Assembly: GCA_016707525.1 (NCBI GenBank) | Contig: JADJHP010000016.1 | Coordinates: 1 to 64,000 of the forward strand | DNA: 64,000 nt | Reading direction: 5' to 3' | Origin: Ignavibacteriota bacterium | GTDB lineage: Bacteria > Bacteroidota > Ignavibacteria > UBA10030 > UBA6906 | Translations under genes and position numbers: made by a program | Shown here: one piece after another, positions 1 through 9,922 of the stretch | Numbering within the stretch: position 1 is the stretch's first letter | How the letters are laid out: each line of letters begins with the position of its first letter | Notes under the pieces: generated by a model | The model's input: the letters and a program-made list of their open reading frames with translations, nothing else | What the model was told of the DNA's origin: nothing | The model's database searches: none

Positions 1-821
1 TGAGAGCCACGGGCTCCACGCGGACATGTGCCAGATGGTTCCTGGCGCGGTACCGTGTGATACGATCCTGTAGGCAGCACGCCGAACCCGACGGCCGATG
101 TGCCGTCAGGTCTGACCGCTCGGCCTCTTGATGAATGCCGCCCGCGTAGCGGCTTCGTTGCCGCCGCGGTACCAGTGCAGTTCCACAAGCACCGTCCTGA
201 CAGCCAGTGGCATGCTCGCTACGGCACGAGACACGTGACCAGGGCGCCACGCTGTGGACTGCGGGCGAGATGCCCGCGGTGTTCAGACCCGTGAGCATTG
301 CACCGCCGCTGTACGGCCCCTGGAGGAAAGCCTTCACATTGGCAACAACCTGAACGGACGCAGACGCTGCCGTGCCTTCGTGTGTGCAGGATGGGTTGAT
401 TGGTGTTGTTGAGATCCACATACGAGAGCGTGAGGGGGTGATGCGCTGGCACAATGCGGTGAACGAGAGCGAGAAGAGGATCCTGACCCTGTATAGGTGG
501 CTGCCCCGAGTATGGCCTGGTCACAGAACGCTATCGGCTCCGCCTGGCAACGGCGGCCTCCACCAGAAGATGGGACTGGGTTGGACGGCAGTGTACATCC
601 CCGTCCCCGCGTCGGCAAGGCAATGATGCTGTTGTCAAAGCACGACGATGCTCGATCGTGAGCAGGTTGCTTCGTCGATACGGACATCCACATTGAATGT
701 CTGCTGGTCGACGGTCGACACCCGGACGGGGAGACGCTGTCAAACACCCCGCCATTAAGCATGGGCCCCTCTTGCACAGCGTCAGGGCCGCCAGCATGCA
801 TATCATATCCACTGTTTCCAT
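1..821 (-). pseudogene. T9SS-type secreted surface protein, frameshifted, cut by window edge
   Basis: No single frame stays open, but pieces in different minus-strand frames form one protein. It starts at the ATG at 821 behind AAAGGAG (829-835), followed by a hydrophobic leader. Around 250-430 one frame reads VKAFLQGPYSGGAMLTGLN, and near 30-180 other frames read TVLVEL and ARNHLAHV. These resemble the conserved 'VDWVLVELR ... RHRNHL' segment that commonly precedes a T9SS sorting tail in Ignavibacteria/Bacteroidota surface proteins. The carboxyl end lies outside the window. It is the last visible member of a minus-strand run of exported proteins. The assignment rests on motif resemblance pieced across frames, so it is tentative. 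Confidence 0.4.
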
Positions 822-874
822 TGCTTGCTCCTTTACGGAATGGACGCTCAACCCCCCATCCATTGCTGATCATT

Positions 875-1627
875 TTATTGCGGGAGATCTTCGTCGTTGC
901 GCGGTAGTAGTTTACCCGCATGATGCAGAAATATGTGCCCGAAGAGGTCATCCGGGATGCAGGACGGGTCCCACCGCACTACGCCGTGCACCCCCCGCCT
1001 GGACCTCGCTCGAGTGACGCGGGACACGCTCGCCGGTGACGCTGATGATGTCGACGGCAACATGTCCGGACACAGGAAGCGTGTACGGTATGACGGTCGA
1101 CGGATTGCACGGGTTTGGTAGTTCTGCCTGAGCTCGACCGCGAGGAATGTCTGATCACCCCGCACGTCGGACGGCGGTGATGGTCAGGATGCTCCCTGCG
1201 GTGGTGACACTGATGCCCTGGTTCGCTGCATCGCGTACATCGGCTCCCGTGAAGCTCCAGAAGTGGACCCCGGCTGGCGTCCCTGAACTCGATCGAGGGC
1301 CATGGTGCCCGATCCGGATTGCACACCGGTTCCGAGGATCGCCCATCGATACGTACGGTACGGGCGATGCTGTCGATGGTCGCAAAGAATAGGGTTTGCC
1401 GGACAGGAATGTCCGTTTCACGGCACGCACACAACGAGGCGCGCGGGTCTGCAGGAGACCGCGACACTGTAGCCATGCACGCCGGAGCTGGTCCGCCGTC
1501 ACGACGACGGCGATGATGTTGTCGACCCCGTTTGGCCGGGTCTGCCGTGAGCGTTATCGTACCGCCGGTGCACTGGGCGGGAAGTATCACGAAAGCAGAA
1601 AAGCATCACAAGAACCAACCGTCCCAT
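875..1627 (-). pseudogene. small T9SS cargo protein, frameshifted
   Basis: The ATG at 1627 follows a strong AGGAGG (about 1634-1639). The leader MGRLVLVMLFCF continues in another frame as ILPAQCTGGTITLTADP, a normal signal peptide and mature start. The carboxyl end carries fragments of a T9SS type A sorting domain in alternating frames: AVELRQNY, then a Pro-rich strand, SSGTYFCIMR, and a terminal Lys/Arg-rich strand ending at the stop at 875. The reconstructed product would be about 250 residues. Several one- or two-base indels separate the pieces. It would be exported by Sec, anchored or released by T9SS, and its binding role is unknown. Confidence 0.5.
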
Positions 1628-1650
1628 GGCCGTCTCCTCCTGGCGGTCGG

Positions 1651-1674
1651 AGGGCGGACGAAGCCGTCCGCCCT
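1651..1674 (-). terminator. intergenic hairpin between two surface-protein genes
   Basis: AGGGCGGACG and CGTCCGCCCT form a perfect 10-bp stem with a 4-nt loop, in the gap between the stop at 1730 and the start at 1627. No U-tract follows on the minus strand, so it may be an RNA-processing or stability hairpin rather than a true terminator. Confidence 0.45.
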
Positions 1675-3733
1675 ACTGGTTCCGGACTCCGTAAACAATT
1701 CCGAATCGTGGCAGAGCCACGCAGATCGCTTACTTCACGAGCATCGTCTTCTTCACTGATGAGAAGTCGCCCGCACGCATGGTGCAGAAATACAAACCGG
1801 AGGAGCGGCATGGTCACGCGCATCGCGGCCATTCCACTGTACAGTATAATACCCCGCCGCTGCATTTCGTTGACGAGGCGTCACAACCCGCTCGCCGAGC
1901 ACGTTATACACCGTGACCTCCACCGCGACCGATGCCGGCACCTGGTACTTCACCGTGGTGCTCGGGTTGGAGGATTCAGGTATTCTGCGCCAGATAGAAG
2001 GTTGTGGGGAGTTCCGCACCGTCTTCGCCCTTCCACTGGCCATCGCTGTGTTGGTGGCGTTGCGTACGGTCACGTTCTCGGCTTCCAGGCATGATCGCCC
2101 CTGCTTCAGCACTTTGAGTGCACCGGTGAGACCGCCGGAATTGCCCACTTCAACGTGCCTGCCGAGCACTGCCGCATCAACGCGGACGGTGCCTTCGCCG
2201 ATGGTTGGCCTGAATGCCCGGCCTTCGGTACCGAACAGATCGCCACGCGTCGCCCGTCACCTGCAGCACCGAACGGTCGTAGCTCAGATTCCCACCGACG
2301 TGCCCCCATCCCCGGACGGCCATCGTTGCTGAAATGGATCGTGACGGCATAGGTGCCGGAGGTTCCGCCCGCTGCGGCGAGGTTCATCGCGAACGTGGTC
2401 GCCTTTGTCGATCTTCGCAGGAACGGCAAGCTTCGGTGCAATGAAGCCGTAGTTCGTGAAGAAGATCATCAGGTCTTCGAACTCAACCGACGGAGGCCGT
2501 CGGGATGCCGAAGCGCCCTGCCGGTGCGGTCTTGTTGTTCAACGTCGGACCGAAATCCGCTTCCTGTGCTGCCGGATACGGCCAGCCTGCTCCATTGGCT
2601 TCCGGTTCAAAATACAGGAACGAGAAGAGGCTCAGGTCCTGGAAATTCACCATGCCATCGTAGGCGCTGCTGCCGATGTTCCCCGGGCCGGAACCGGGGA
2701 TCTGCCCAGGATGCCGTTCGTGGAACGATCGCATCGTTGCGCGGGCCGTCGATGTCCGCGTAGTTGCCTGCCATGTCCACCCCCGCGATGCCACGGTAGT
2801 GAGAGATACCGCGGGTCATCCGTGGCGAACCGTGCGTGCCGCCTGTCGTTGCTGCACCGTGACCAGCGTCGCGCCGATCCCATCCGCCTCTGAGGTCGGA
2901 TATGCCGGAGCGGGCGCCACATACACCGGATACCCTGCCCACTTCGTGTACTGCACCTGCACGCCACGGAGGTTGGCATCCAGACCGGTGGTGTTGTCCC
3001 AGGTCAGGTTCACCTTCTTGTGTCCCGGGTTGCGGAAGTTCGCCACATGCACCGGCTTCGTATTCCGCAGATCGTCTTCGTGCCGATACCAACGTTCCGA
3101 GGATGTCCGTCGCCGTCCCATGACGGTGATCGTGCCAACACCAGGCGGATTACACACCGCGCTTCGCGACGGTCGGCCGCGTTGCCGTGCGGGAAGCGAA
3201 CGTCGTCGGATTGTCGGCGGTGTGGCCTGCTGGCGTAGAACCCGCTCACGTTGGCCGTGATGTCGCCCGTGGTCAACGGATTGGTTTCCACGATGCCCGC
3301 GGTGATGCCGATGGCGTCGCCGTTCTTCAGATAGGCGTCGGTCCACGCGATCGTCTGATTGTCCAGCGTTACGGTCACTGCTCAGCGCCGTACCATCCAC
3401 GATCAGGTCGCCTGCGGCGTCGGATCGGGATCGAGGTTGATCGTGATCGGCGCATTGGATGCATCGCGCATCTGCACGGAGGTCAGCAGGATGTGCTGCG
3501 CCGTCCGCTGCACCCGACGTGAATGCCTGGTTGAACAGGACGTTCACATACGGAATCAGGCTGCCGGACACGCCGCCGGGTACAGCAGCGACTGATTGAC
3601 GCGCATGCTGGAGCCGTCCGGTTTGATGAATTCGAAGAAGCTGCTTCACGCTGGAGAAGAACGGCCCTTCCACCGGATCGCCATCGTCGCGGATCACCCC
3701 ATCGTTGTCCCCGCCATGTTCACATCGACGCCT

Positions 3734-4390
3734 TCACCGTGGTGCCGTTCCGGGATGAGTGCCATCACCGAAACGTTCACGGTGGAGTTCTGCGGCATGT
3801 GGTGGGTCACCGGGGAAGATCGACACCGTCGGGAGCGTGGCATAGAAGTTCGCCGTATTGATGTTCCCGCTGAAATCGGAACCCTGGGGCGGGTTCTCGC
3901 CGCCGAACCAGTTGTACCGCGCATTCAACAGGGCCGGATCGGTGTTCTGGATGTACTTGTCGGAGGTCGTGGCGGTGTTGAAGACGTTGAAGTTCACCGA
4001 CGTCGTGAGTGCCTGATTCGCCACGCTCACGCTCCACTGCCCCGGATCCAGGAGGGTGTTGCCCTGGATGATGTTGCCCGATGCCTGGCGTGCCGCGTTG
4101 ATCTCCACCAGCACGTTGACCCGGTTGCCCTGCACCGTATTGCCGGAGATGGTGTTCTGCCGTGCGCCGCTGAGGCGGATACCTGCGCCTGCCGCCTGTC
4201 CGGAGACGGTCAGGGCCTGCAGGAAGTTGTTGTCCGCATCAACCAGCTGGATACCGTTGGCCGCGTTGCCGTTCACCGTCAGCGAGGTCAGCTTGGAATT
4301 CGCCGTGGTGCCGTACACGCCATTCCGCCCGCCCGTCAGCGTGAGTCCGCTGATGGTGAGCTGATTGCCGGCGAGGGTCAGGACGTCCAC
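3734..4390 (-). CDS. beta-helix segment of the frameshifted surface protein
   Basis: This open 218-residue stretch has repeated turns such as NTISGNTVQGN and SGNIIQGNTLLD, typical of right-handed parallel beta-helix (NosD/pectate-lyase-like) proteins. It ends at a NARYNWFGGENPP turn, which usually closes such a helix. It is an internal piece of the 1730-7647 gene and not an independent gene: it has no start context, and neighbouring pieces of the same protein lie in other frames on both sides. Confidence 0.5.
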   Translation of the reverse strand: MDVLTLAGNQLTISGLTLTGGRNGVYGTTANSKLTSLTVNGNAANGIQLVDADNNFLQALTVSGQAAGAGIRLSGARQNTISGNTVQGNRVNVLVEINAARQASGNIIQGNTLLDPGQWSVSVANQALTTSVNFNVFNTATTSDKYIQNTDPALLNARYNWFGGENPPQGSDFSGNINTANFYATLPTVSIFPGDPPHAAELHRERFGDGTHPGTAPR

Positions 4391-5647
4391 CGAGGAGTTC
4401 CGGGGCCGTCACCGCTGCCACACCCGCGCCGAGCTTCTTGATCACGAGCTGGCTTTTTCCCGACCGTCACTGCTTCGGCATAGGCGCTAGGCAGCGACAT
4501 TGATCGTGCCCGGGACAACGACCGCATTGACAGCTTCCTGGATCGTAGCGAACGCGTTCGCGCCGAACCAGTGTCCGCTCACCAGCGCACCGGGGAGGGT
4601 GCCCGCCCAGCTATCGTCCACCCAGATCTCACTATATGATCCCGCCATCTGGCCGTAATTCACGACGCCGAGGGCGGCGTCATCGAGTCCGTGCATGATC
4701 TTGGATTCGATCTGCGACATCGTCGTGGAGCCGGTGAATGTGTTGGCTTCGTTGGCCGTGATGTTCGCAGAGGTCCGGTTGACGATATGATACGGGCCGC
4801 TGCCGTTGAGGGTGGAGTTCTTGATCACCACGCCCGTCGGGCCTGCATTGACCTTTCCCGACTCGCCGAAGCGAAGGGCATTCTGCGGGCCGGCAATGGT
4901 GGAATTCTGGATCGCACATCGCTCAGGATGGCGGGGTTTGCGCATAGCTGCCATCGTTCCGCGCCTTTATCGTGGCGGCAGCAGCGTCGGTGGGATCCGT
5001 CGCTGTCCCGTTGCCCCCGATCCGGTGATCGTGGAATTGATGATCTGGATGTTCTGATACGTCCCGTACTTCAGGTTGATGTCAATCCCGCATTGTTGTG
5101 ATTGTAGCCGGATCGGTGCCGCTGTTGTCACCGTGATGCCATCGAACAGCGCATCTTCCAGCTTCTCGGCATAGATCCCTTCTGGAGGTTGTTGCTGAAC
5201 GTAGAATTGGTGACAGTCACATTGGAGAATGTCGAGCCGTTCAGAGGTTTCGTCGCCGCGATGTACCACCCCTGCGTGTTCCCGTCGAAGGAAGAGTTGC
5301 TGATCGGTTACATGGGTCACACCCGCCGTCGTGGCGATCTTGAGACCGACGATGTTGCCATCAAACTTGCAGTTAGTGAGAATGAGGTCATCGAGCGGAT
5401 TGAGGTCGAGGCCATAATTGAGTTGCCGACCGACGCCACATTTTCCAGCGTGTTGAAACTCGAGCAACAACGCCGGACTCGAAGCTCGTCACGCGCACAT
5501 CTTTCGACCAGGGCGTGATGCCGCGGACGCTCCAGCCACGGTCGCTGATGCCATGCCGTGCCGGTACCGGTGATCACGGTATTCGCCAGCGGATCGGTGC
5601 CCCTGCCGGCGCCATCGAGGGTGAGGCGCTTGGTGATGGCGACAGAC

Positions 5648-6322
5648 TCATTGTAGGTGCCTGCTGCCACATAGATCTTTCCACCGGTCACGACCCGTGC
5701 GATCGCCGGGGTGATCGTGGTATAGGGATGATACTTGCCGCCGAGGTCGCTTAGCGAATGCCACTGCCGCATCGACGACAGTACAGAAAGGACCGCTGGA
5801 GACACCCGCTGGTCTTCGATCACCGCTTCGTTGTTGGCGTTGCTCGCGGCAGCGATATCGGCATACGCGGGAGCGGGTGCCGAGCCCAGGATGGCGATGT
5901 CGTACATTGACGCCCGCCCCTGAACCCCAGGTGTTACCCGTGAAGGTGACGTCGCCACCCTCGAGGACCCATCCCTTGGTGCCGTAGGTGTAGTTGTTCT
6001 TGATAAGACCCGTGGTCGGACCGGTGAGATACATCGGCTGGCGGAGGGAATGGAACGTGTTCCCTTCGATCAGCATGCCGCTGTGGCCCCCCGACACCAC
6101 GATAGCCCGGCTGACCTCACCGTCGCCGATGACGAACTGCCCGGAGACCACCGTGTTCTTCAGCGTGAAGTTGTCGGCATTCATCCAGATGATATTCTGT
6201 TCGCCGGTCTTGTCCGTCTTCTGGATCGCAAGGTCCTTGATCGTAACACCGGAGGCGGATACGCTGAACCTGTAGCCGGTCCCGGAAACGGTGACCGTGG
6301 TTGTTGGCGCGCACCCTTGCAA
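5648..6322 (-). CDS. first beta-helix segment of the frameshifted surface protein
   Basis: The piece reads VTVSGTGYRFSVSASGVTIK and continues with beta-helix turns (NADNFTLKNTVV, MLIEGNTFHSLRQP, GLIKNNYTYG) before drifting out of frame near 5910. It continues the intact amino-terminal part of the same gene. Removing the two bases CA from AGACAACATTG (minus strand, near 6330) would join the two frames. It would form the outer-surface helix of the exported protein. Confidence 0.45.
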   Translation of the reverse strand: MQGCAPTTTVTVSGTGYRFSVSASGVTIKDLAIQKTDKTGEQNIIWMNADNFTLKNTVVSGQFVIGDGEVSRAIVVSGGHSGMLIEGNTFHSLRQPMYLTGPTTGLIKNNYTYGTKGWVLEGGDVTFTGNTWGSGAGVNVRHRHPGLGTRSRVCRYRCREQRQQRSGDRRPAGVSSGPFCTVVDAAVAFAKRPRRQVSSLYHDHPGDRTGRDRWKDLCGSRHLQ

Positions 6323-7647
6323 TGTTGTCTAGCCTTGTTCATCTGGATATCATTGGCAACAGGATACGTGCCAGCTGCAACATCGATGAGGCCGTTTGCC
6401 ATTACTGCACCATGGCCATCCTCGACCGATGCGAACGCGTTGAAACCGAACACCTTCCCGGCAGCAACGACCTGTCCGCCGGTGGATCCGACCCAGTTGT
6501 CATCGACGAACACATCCGCCGGGCGGGCGGCGACGAGTGCGGTCGTGGCTTCGGCGTGGGTTTCGACCCCACCCATTGCCGTTGGCGCTGCACCCGGATA
6601 GATGAGGATCTGTCCGTCGGGCTGCTGCATCGAAAGGAGGAATCCGGCCCCCGCGGTGATCTGCGCGAGGTACTGTGCCCGGTTGGCGGCATTGAGGGCC
6701 AGGACGGCGAACGCCGTGACCTGTGTATCGAAGTTCGTGGGATCCGTTGCCACGCAGGCAGGATTCGTGGCGCTCCACATCCATGCGCCGTTCGACTGCT
6801 GCAGGGCTGCCAGACGTGCGGCAAGGTCGGCCGTGGAATTGTCCGCGGCGTACATCCCCGCCGTTGGATCGAGATCGATGCCCGTGACTGCGGAGGCCCA
6901 CACCGCGCCCGCCAGACCGATCATGTCATAGGAATTCGATGCTGTCGTCGTGGCATTGAGCGCCTCGAGCACCTTGGCCATGATCGCGGCCTTCACACCG
7001 TTCTCGCCCGCGGCCTGCGCACCGATAGCAACGCCACCCAGGTCCCAGGGGAGGAGCTCGACGATCCCCGCACGGCCCGCAATGACGGCGCTCCCGTACT
7101 CGGCAGCATCCATATCATTGGTTTCGCCGTACGTCCCGCTGTTCAGCTTGTCCCAGTAGTTGGTCTGCACGAACGCCGCATAGGAGGCATTGCCGGTGGC
7201 CGCGCCTAGCATTTCGAGGTAGTAGGCATCGAACGTGGCAAAGCGGGGATCGTTGTCCGAGAACAGCCGCGGATAGTTCGGGACAAGGAAGTTGCCGTTG
7301 GCGATGGCCGAGGTCAGGAACTCCGGGGTCCCGGTGTACTGATACGCACTCAGGATGCCGTACCCTGCCGGCCCCTGGACGTTGCCCTGGGGGACATCGC
7401 CGATGGACCACGGGAAGCCGCCTGAGGCCACCTGCTGCGACCGGAGCCATGAACCGCCGGATGAGAGAGGGATCGTGGCTGTGGATGTCGTGACCGGGGC
7501 TTGCGCCAACCGGGTGGTGCCAGCGGAGAACACGGGGCGGTCGGCCTTACCGTCGGTAAAGGGCTGGGCCGGCTGCCGCGAGTTCCCTGCGAAGAGCATG
7601 ACCGGCACAAGAAGTACCGATAGCATCAACGCGAAGAGTCTCTTCAT
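6181..7647 (-). CDS. intact amino-terminal part: signal peptide, alpha/alpha-toroid domain, beta-helix opener
   Basis: Signal peptide (residues 1-20) is followed by about 360 residues with helical repeats such as SWLRSQQVASGGFPW, LAALQQSNGAWMW and FLLSMQQPDGQ. These resemble terpenoid-cyclase/prenyltransferase-type alpha/alpha-toroid repeats, also found in secreted carbohydrate-acting or structural proteins. After that comes VFVDDNWVGSTGG ... DVAAGTY, the usual opener of T9SS-exported beta-helices. The correct frame is lost near 6335, so the last 50 or so residues of this open frame are not real. No catalytic residues could be assigned. It follows the next gene upstream by 85 bp across a hairpin. 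Confidence 0.6.
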   Translation of the reverse strand: MKRLFALMLSVLLVPVMLFAGNSRQPAQPFTDGKADRPVFSAGTTRLAQAPVTTSTATIPLSSGGSWLRSQQVASGGFPWSIGDVPQGNVQGPAGYGILSAYQYTGTPEFLTSAIANGNFLVPNYPRLFSDNDPRFATFDAYYLEMLGAATGNASYAAFVQTNYWDKLNSGTYGETNDMDAAEYGSAVIAGRAGIVELLPWDLGGVAIGAQAAGENGVKAAIMAKVLEALNATTTASNSYDMIGLAGAVWASAVTGIDLDPTAGMYAADNSTADLAARLAALQQSNGAWMWSATNPACVATDPTNFDTQVTAFAVLALNAANRAQYLAQITAGAGFLLSMQQPDGQILIYPGAAPTAMGGVETHAEATTALVAARPADVFVDDNWVGSTGGQVVAAGKVFGFNAFASVEDGHGAVMANGLIDVAAGTYPVANDIQMNKARQHCKGARQQPRSPFPGPATGSAYPPPVLRSRTLRSRRRTRPANRISSG

Positions 7648-7682
7648 GATGGTTCCTGTTGGGATGTGAACACGAATGAGGG

Positions 7683-7717
7683 AAAAGGGGGTGCCGCGCC
7701 CGTGAAGGCGCGGCACC
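7683..7717 (-). terminator. rho-independent-like terminator after the beta-helix gene
   Basis: Perfect 11-bp stem: GGTGCCGCGCC (7690-7700) pairs with GGCGCGGCACC (7707-7717) around a 6-nt loop. On the minus strand it is followed by CCCCCTTTT. It sits between the stop at 7733 and the next start at 7647. The short T-run makes it a weak or partial terminator. Confidence 0.55.
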
Positions 7718-7732
7718 GGTACATCAACATCA

Positions 7733-9922
7733 TTACTTCACGAGCATCATCTTCTTCATTGCTGTGAACTCGCCTGCATGCATCGTCAGGAAGTACACGC
7801 CCGACGTCACCTGCTGGCCGCGGTTGTCGGTGCCGTTCCACTGCACCGTGTAATATCCCGCTTCCTGTGCACCGTTGACGAGCGAGGCGACCTGCTCGCC
7901 CAGGACGTTGAACACCGCGATGCGAACTTCACCCGGCGCAGGCAGGGCGCAGCTCACGGTCGTGGTCGGATTGAACGGGTTCGGGTAGTTCTGCTGCAGC
8001 GCGAACTCGGTCGGCACATCGCTGACTGCCGGGGTGCGCATCTTCGTTGCAAGCACTGCGTTGGTGCTGGTTCGCGCATCCGTCGCCGTGAGGCCCATCG
8101 ATGCCTTGCCTTCGAAGCGCAGCACCACGAGCTCACCCGCCGATTTCAGCGCCTCCACATCCGCACCCGCGATGGCGAGGTCCACATACACCTTGCCGTC
8201 ACGTTCGCTGTACATCACCGGCACCGGGGTCTCGTAGCCGCTCAGGAGGGCGCCCTTCTCGACGCCCAGCAACCGGCCATGCGAACCGCTGAATGCCATC
8301 GAGAGGCCGCGGAGGTCGTTCACCGTGCCTTCGAGCATCACCGGCACACGGGTCTCGCCGCCGCCCGCCTTCACATCACCGATCGCTACCGTCACCGGTT
8401 CCGCCTGCTCCACCGCCTGCTTCGGCAACTGATGGTTGGCGCTGAGGCCGTAGCCGATCGAGAAGATGATGAGGTCCTCGAAATCGATCTTGCCGTCCAC
8501 CTGCGGAGCGGAGAACACGTAGTGGTCAGCGGTCGGACCGATATCGAACTTCACCTTGTAGTACGACATGCCACCCACATAGCCCGGGACGCCGGACCAG
8601 TAGGCGGTTGCCCACGGGTTCAAGTCGGAGAAGTCGATCTTGCCATCTGCCGCTGCATCGTTCGCGATATTGGCCACATCGCCGAGATACGCACGCACAT
8701 CGGCCTGATGCGGTGTCACATACACGCCAAGCGGTGCACCCGCACCTTCATACTTCCGGAGGTCGGATGCGATCACCGTGATGGCGCTGTGTCCGGGCTT
8801 CACCGTACGGAGCGTCAGCTTCGCAATGTAGTTGCCTGCCACTGCCGTCACGTTGTTCGGGCTCTGGAGGCTTGCGTTGATGCGAACGCGGTTGTTCGTA
8901 CCGAGGTGGTCAGCGCTCGCATGGAGCGTGTTCCCACCAGATTCAAACAGCGAACCATCGAACGATACCGCGGAGTAGGCAAGATGTGCCGCATCCCACT
9001 CCAGGGTCAGGTCTGCCGCACCGAACTCCGTGCCTGCTTCAGGCACGATGTAGACATCGAACGTCTGCGTGGAGGTGTATCCCCAATCGTTCGGCAATGC
9101 CGGATACCCTGCCGGCAGTGGTGCCGGCGGAAGTGCCCACGCGTCGTTCGGGTAGATGCCGCTGTTCACGGCCGCTGCTGTGCTGCTGAGATAGAGCTGG
9201 AATGCCGTTGCCGGCGTGTTCACGAACGCGAACGGGGTGAAGTGGGTGGTGGTGAAGGTGAAGGTCTTCGCCATCGCATTGTACGTGCCGCCCACCGGGA
9301 CCCAGGAGTTCGTGATGCTGTTGAGGTACATGATCTGGCTTCCCGCACCGAATCCGGCGATGTCACTCACATCCACCGTGACGGTTGCACTGAAGCTGTA
9401 GTTCGGCATCGAGGAGCTGATCATCAACCAGAGCGGGATGTACGTTGCGCCTGCCGGCGGGGCCGGGTACGGCGGGTTCGGCGGCATGCCGAGGAGGCGC
9501 TGCACGGTCACGCTTCCGCCACCCGAAGGCACGGTACCGAAGGTGATCGATACGCCGCTTTCCGGCCAGGAGTAGTTGCCTGCCGCCGGGACGTTCACGA
9601 TCTCGGACTTGCCGTTCCATGGATCGAAGCGGACATGTTCGCTGACCTGCACGCCGGTACCATTGGCCACAACAGCCGTCGTCGGATCTGCAACACCGCC
9701 CGACGGGCCGCTACCGCTCCCCCACCAGTTGCGGCGGGCATCAGCGACCGGTCCGGTCGAAGTGACGCCATAGTCGCAACCCGTGAAGTCGTTGCCGGTG
9801 ATCGTTGCAACGGTCACATCCGTTGCCGCATACCCGATCGCCAGGCCACTGGTGTTGTTGGTAAAGTTGTTGTCCGTCGCGGTGACCTGCGTTCCGGCGG
9901 CCCAGTAGGTCGTCGCAAGCAC
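7733..9922 (-). CDS. intact carboxyl part: beta-helix end, cohesin-like x2, dockerin-like x2, T9SS sorting domain
   Basis: This 729-residue stretch is open to the natural stop. Roughly: residues 1-75 end the beta-helix (RNWWGSGSGPSGG); 100-240 form a beta-rich linker; 270-405 resemble a cohesin (VDVYIVPEAGTEFGAADLTL); 405-500 hold two calcium-loop dockerin-like motifs (DGKIDFSDL and DGKIDFEDL); 515-640 form a second cohesin-like domain (PVMLEGTVNDLRGLSMAFSG). The last 80 residues are a T9SS type A tail (NYPNPFNPTT, VFNVLGEQVASLV, GVYFLTM, final MLVK). The protein should be outer-membrane translocated with the tail as signal. As annotated alone it would lack a signal peptide; it is the end of the 13776-7733 gene. 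Confidence 0.8.
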   Translation of the reverse strand: MLATTYWAAGTQVTATDNNFTNNTSGLAIGYAATDVTVATITGNDFTGCDYGVTSTGPVADARRNWWGSGSGPSGGVADPTTAVVANGTGVQVSEHVRFDPWNGKSEIVNVPAAGNYSWPESGVSITFGTVPSGGGSVTVQRLLGMPPNPPYPAPPAGATYIPLWLMISSSMPNYSFSATVTVDVSDIAGFGAGSQIMYLNSITNSWVPVGGTYNAMAKTFTFTTTHFTPFAFVNTPATAFQLYLSSTAAAVNSGIYPNDAWALPPAPLPAGYPALPNDWGYTSTQTFDVYIVPEAGTEFGAADLTLEWDAAHLAYSAVSFDGSLFESGGNTLHASADHLGTNNRVRINASLQSPNNVTAVAGNYIAKLTLRTVKPGHSAITVIASDLRKYEGAGAPLGVYVTPHQADVRAYLGDVANIANDAAADGKIDFSDLNPWATAYWSGVPGYVGGMSYYKVKFDIGPTADHYVFSAPQVDGKIDFEDLIIFSIGYGLSANHQLPKQAVEQAEPVTVAIGDVKAGGGETRVPVMLEGTVNDLRGLSMAFSGSHGRLLGVEKGALLSGYETPVPVMYSERDGKVYVDLAIAGADVEALKSAGELVVLRFEGKASMGLTATDARTSTNAVLATKMRTPAVSDVPTEFALQQNYPNPFNPTTTVSCALPAPGEVRIAVFNVLGEQVASLVNGAQEAGYYTVQWNGTDNRGQQVTSGVYFLTMHAGEFTAMKKMMLVK

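Larger units (their letters stand above)
1730..7647 (-). pseudogene. large T9SS surface protein: toroid + beta-helix + cohesin/dockerin-like, multiply frameshifted
   Basis: The gene would encode about 1,970 residues. It starts at ATG 7647 with signal peptide MKRLFALMLSVLLVPVMLFA. The order of parts, pieced across frames, is: an alpha/alpha-toroid region; two 'VDD-W ... AAGTY' beta-helix openers; a long right-handed beta-helix; a fibronectin-like stretch (VNLTWDNTTGLDANLRGVQV); two dockerin-like motifs (DGMVNFQDL near 2660 and VEFEDLMIF near 2475); a cohesin-like strand region; and a T9SS tail (NPSTTVKYQVP, YNVLGER, YFCTMRAGDF, MLVK) ending at 1730. The reading frame is intact only from 7647 to about 6340. 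Downstream of that it is broken by many 1-2 nt indels, while no similar density is seen beyond 14 kb. Either decay or poor sequence would explain this. Confidence 0.65.
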
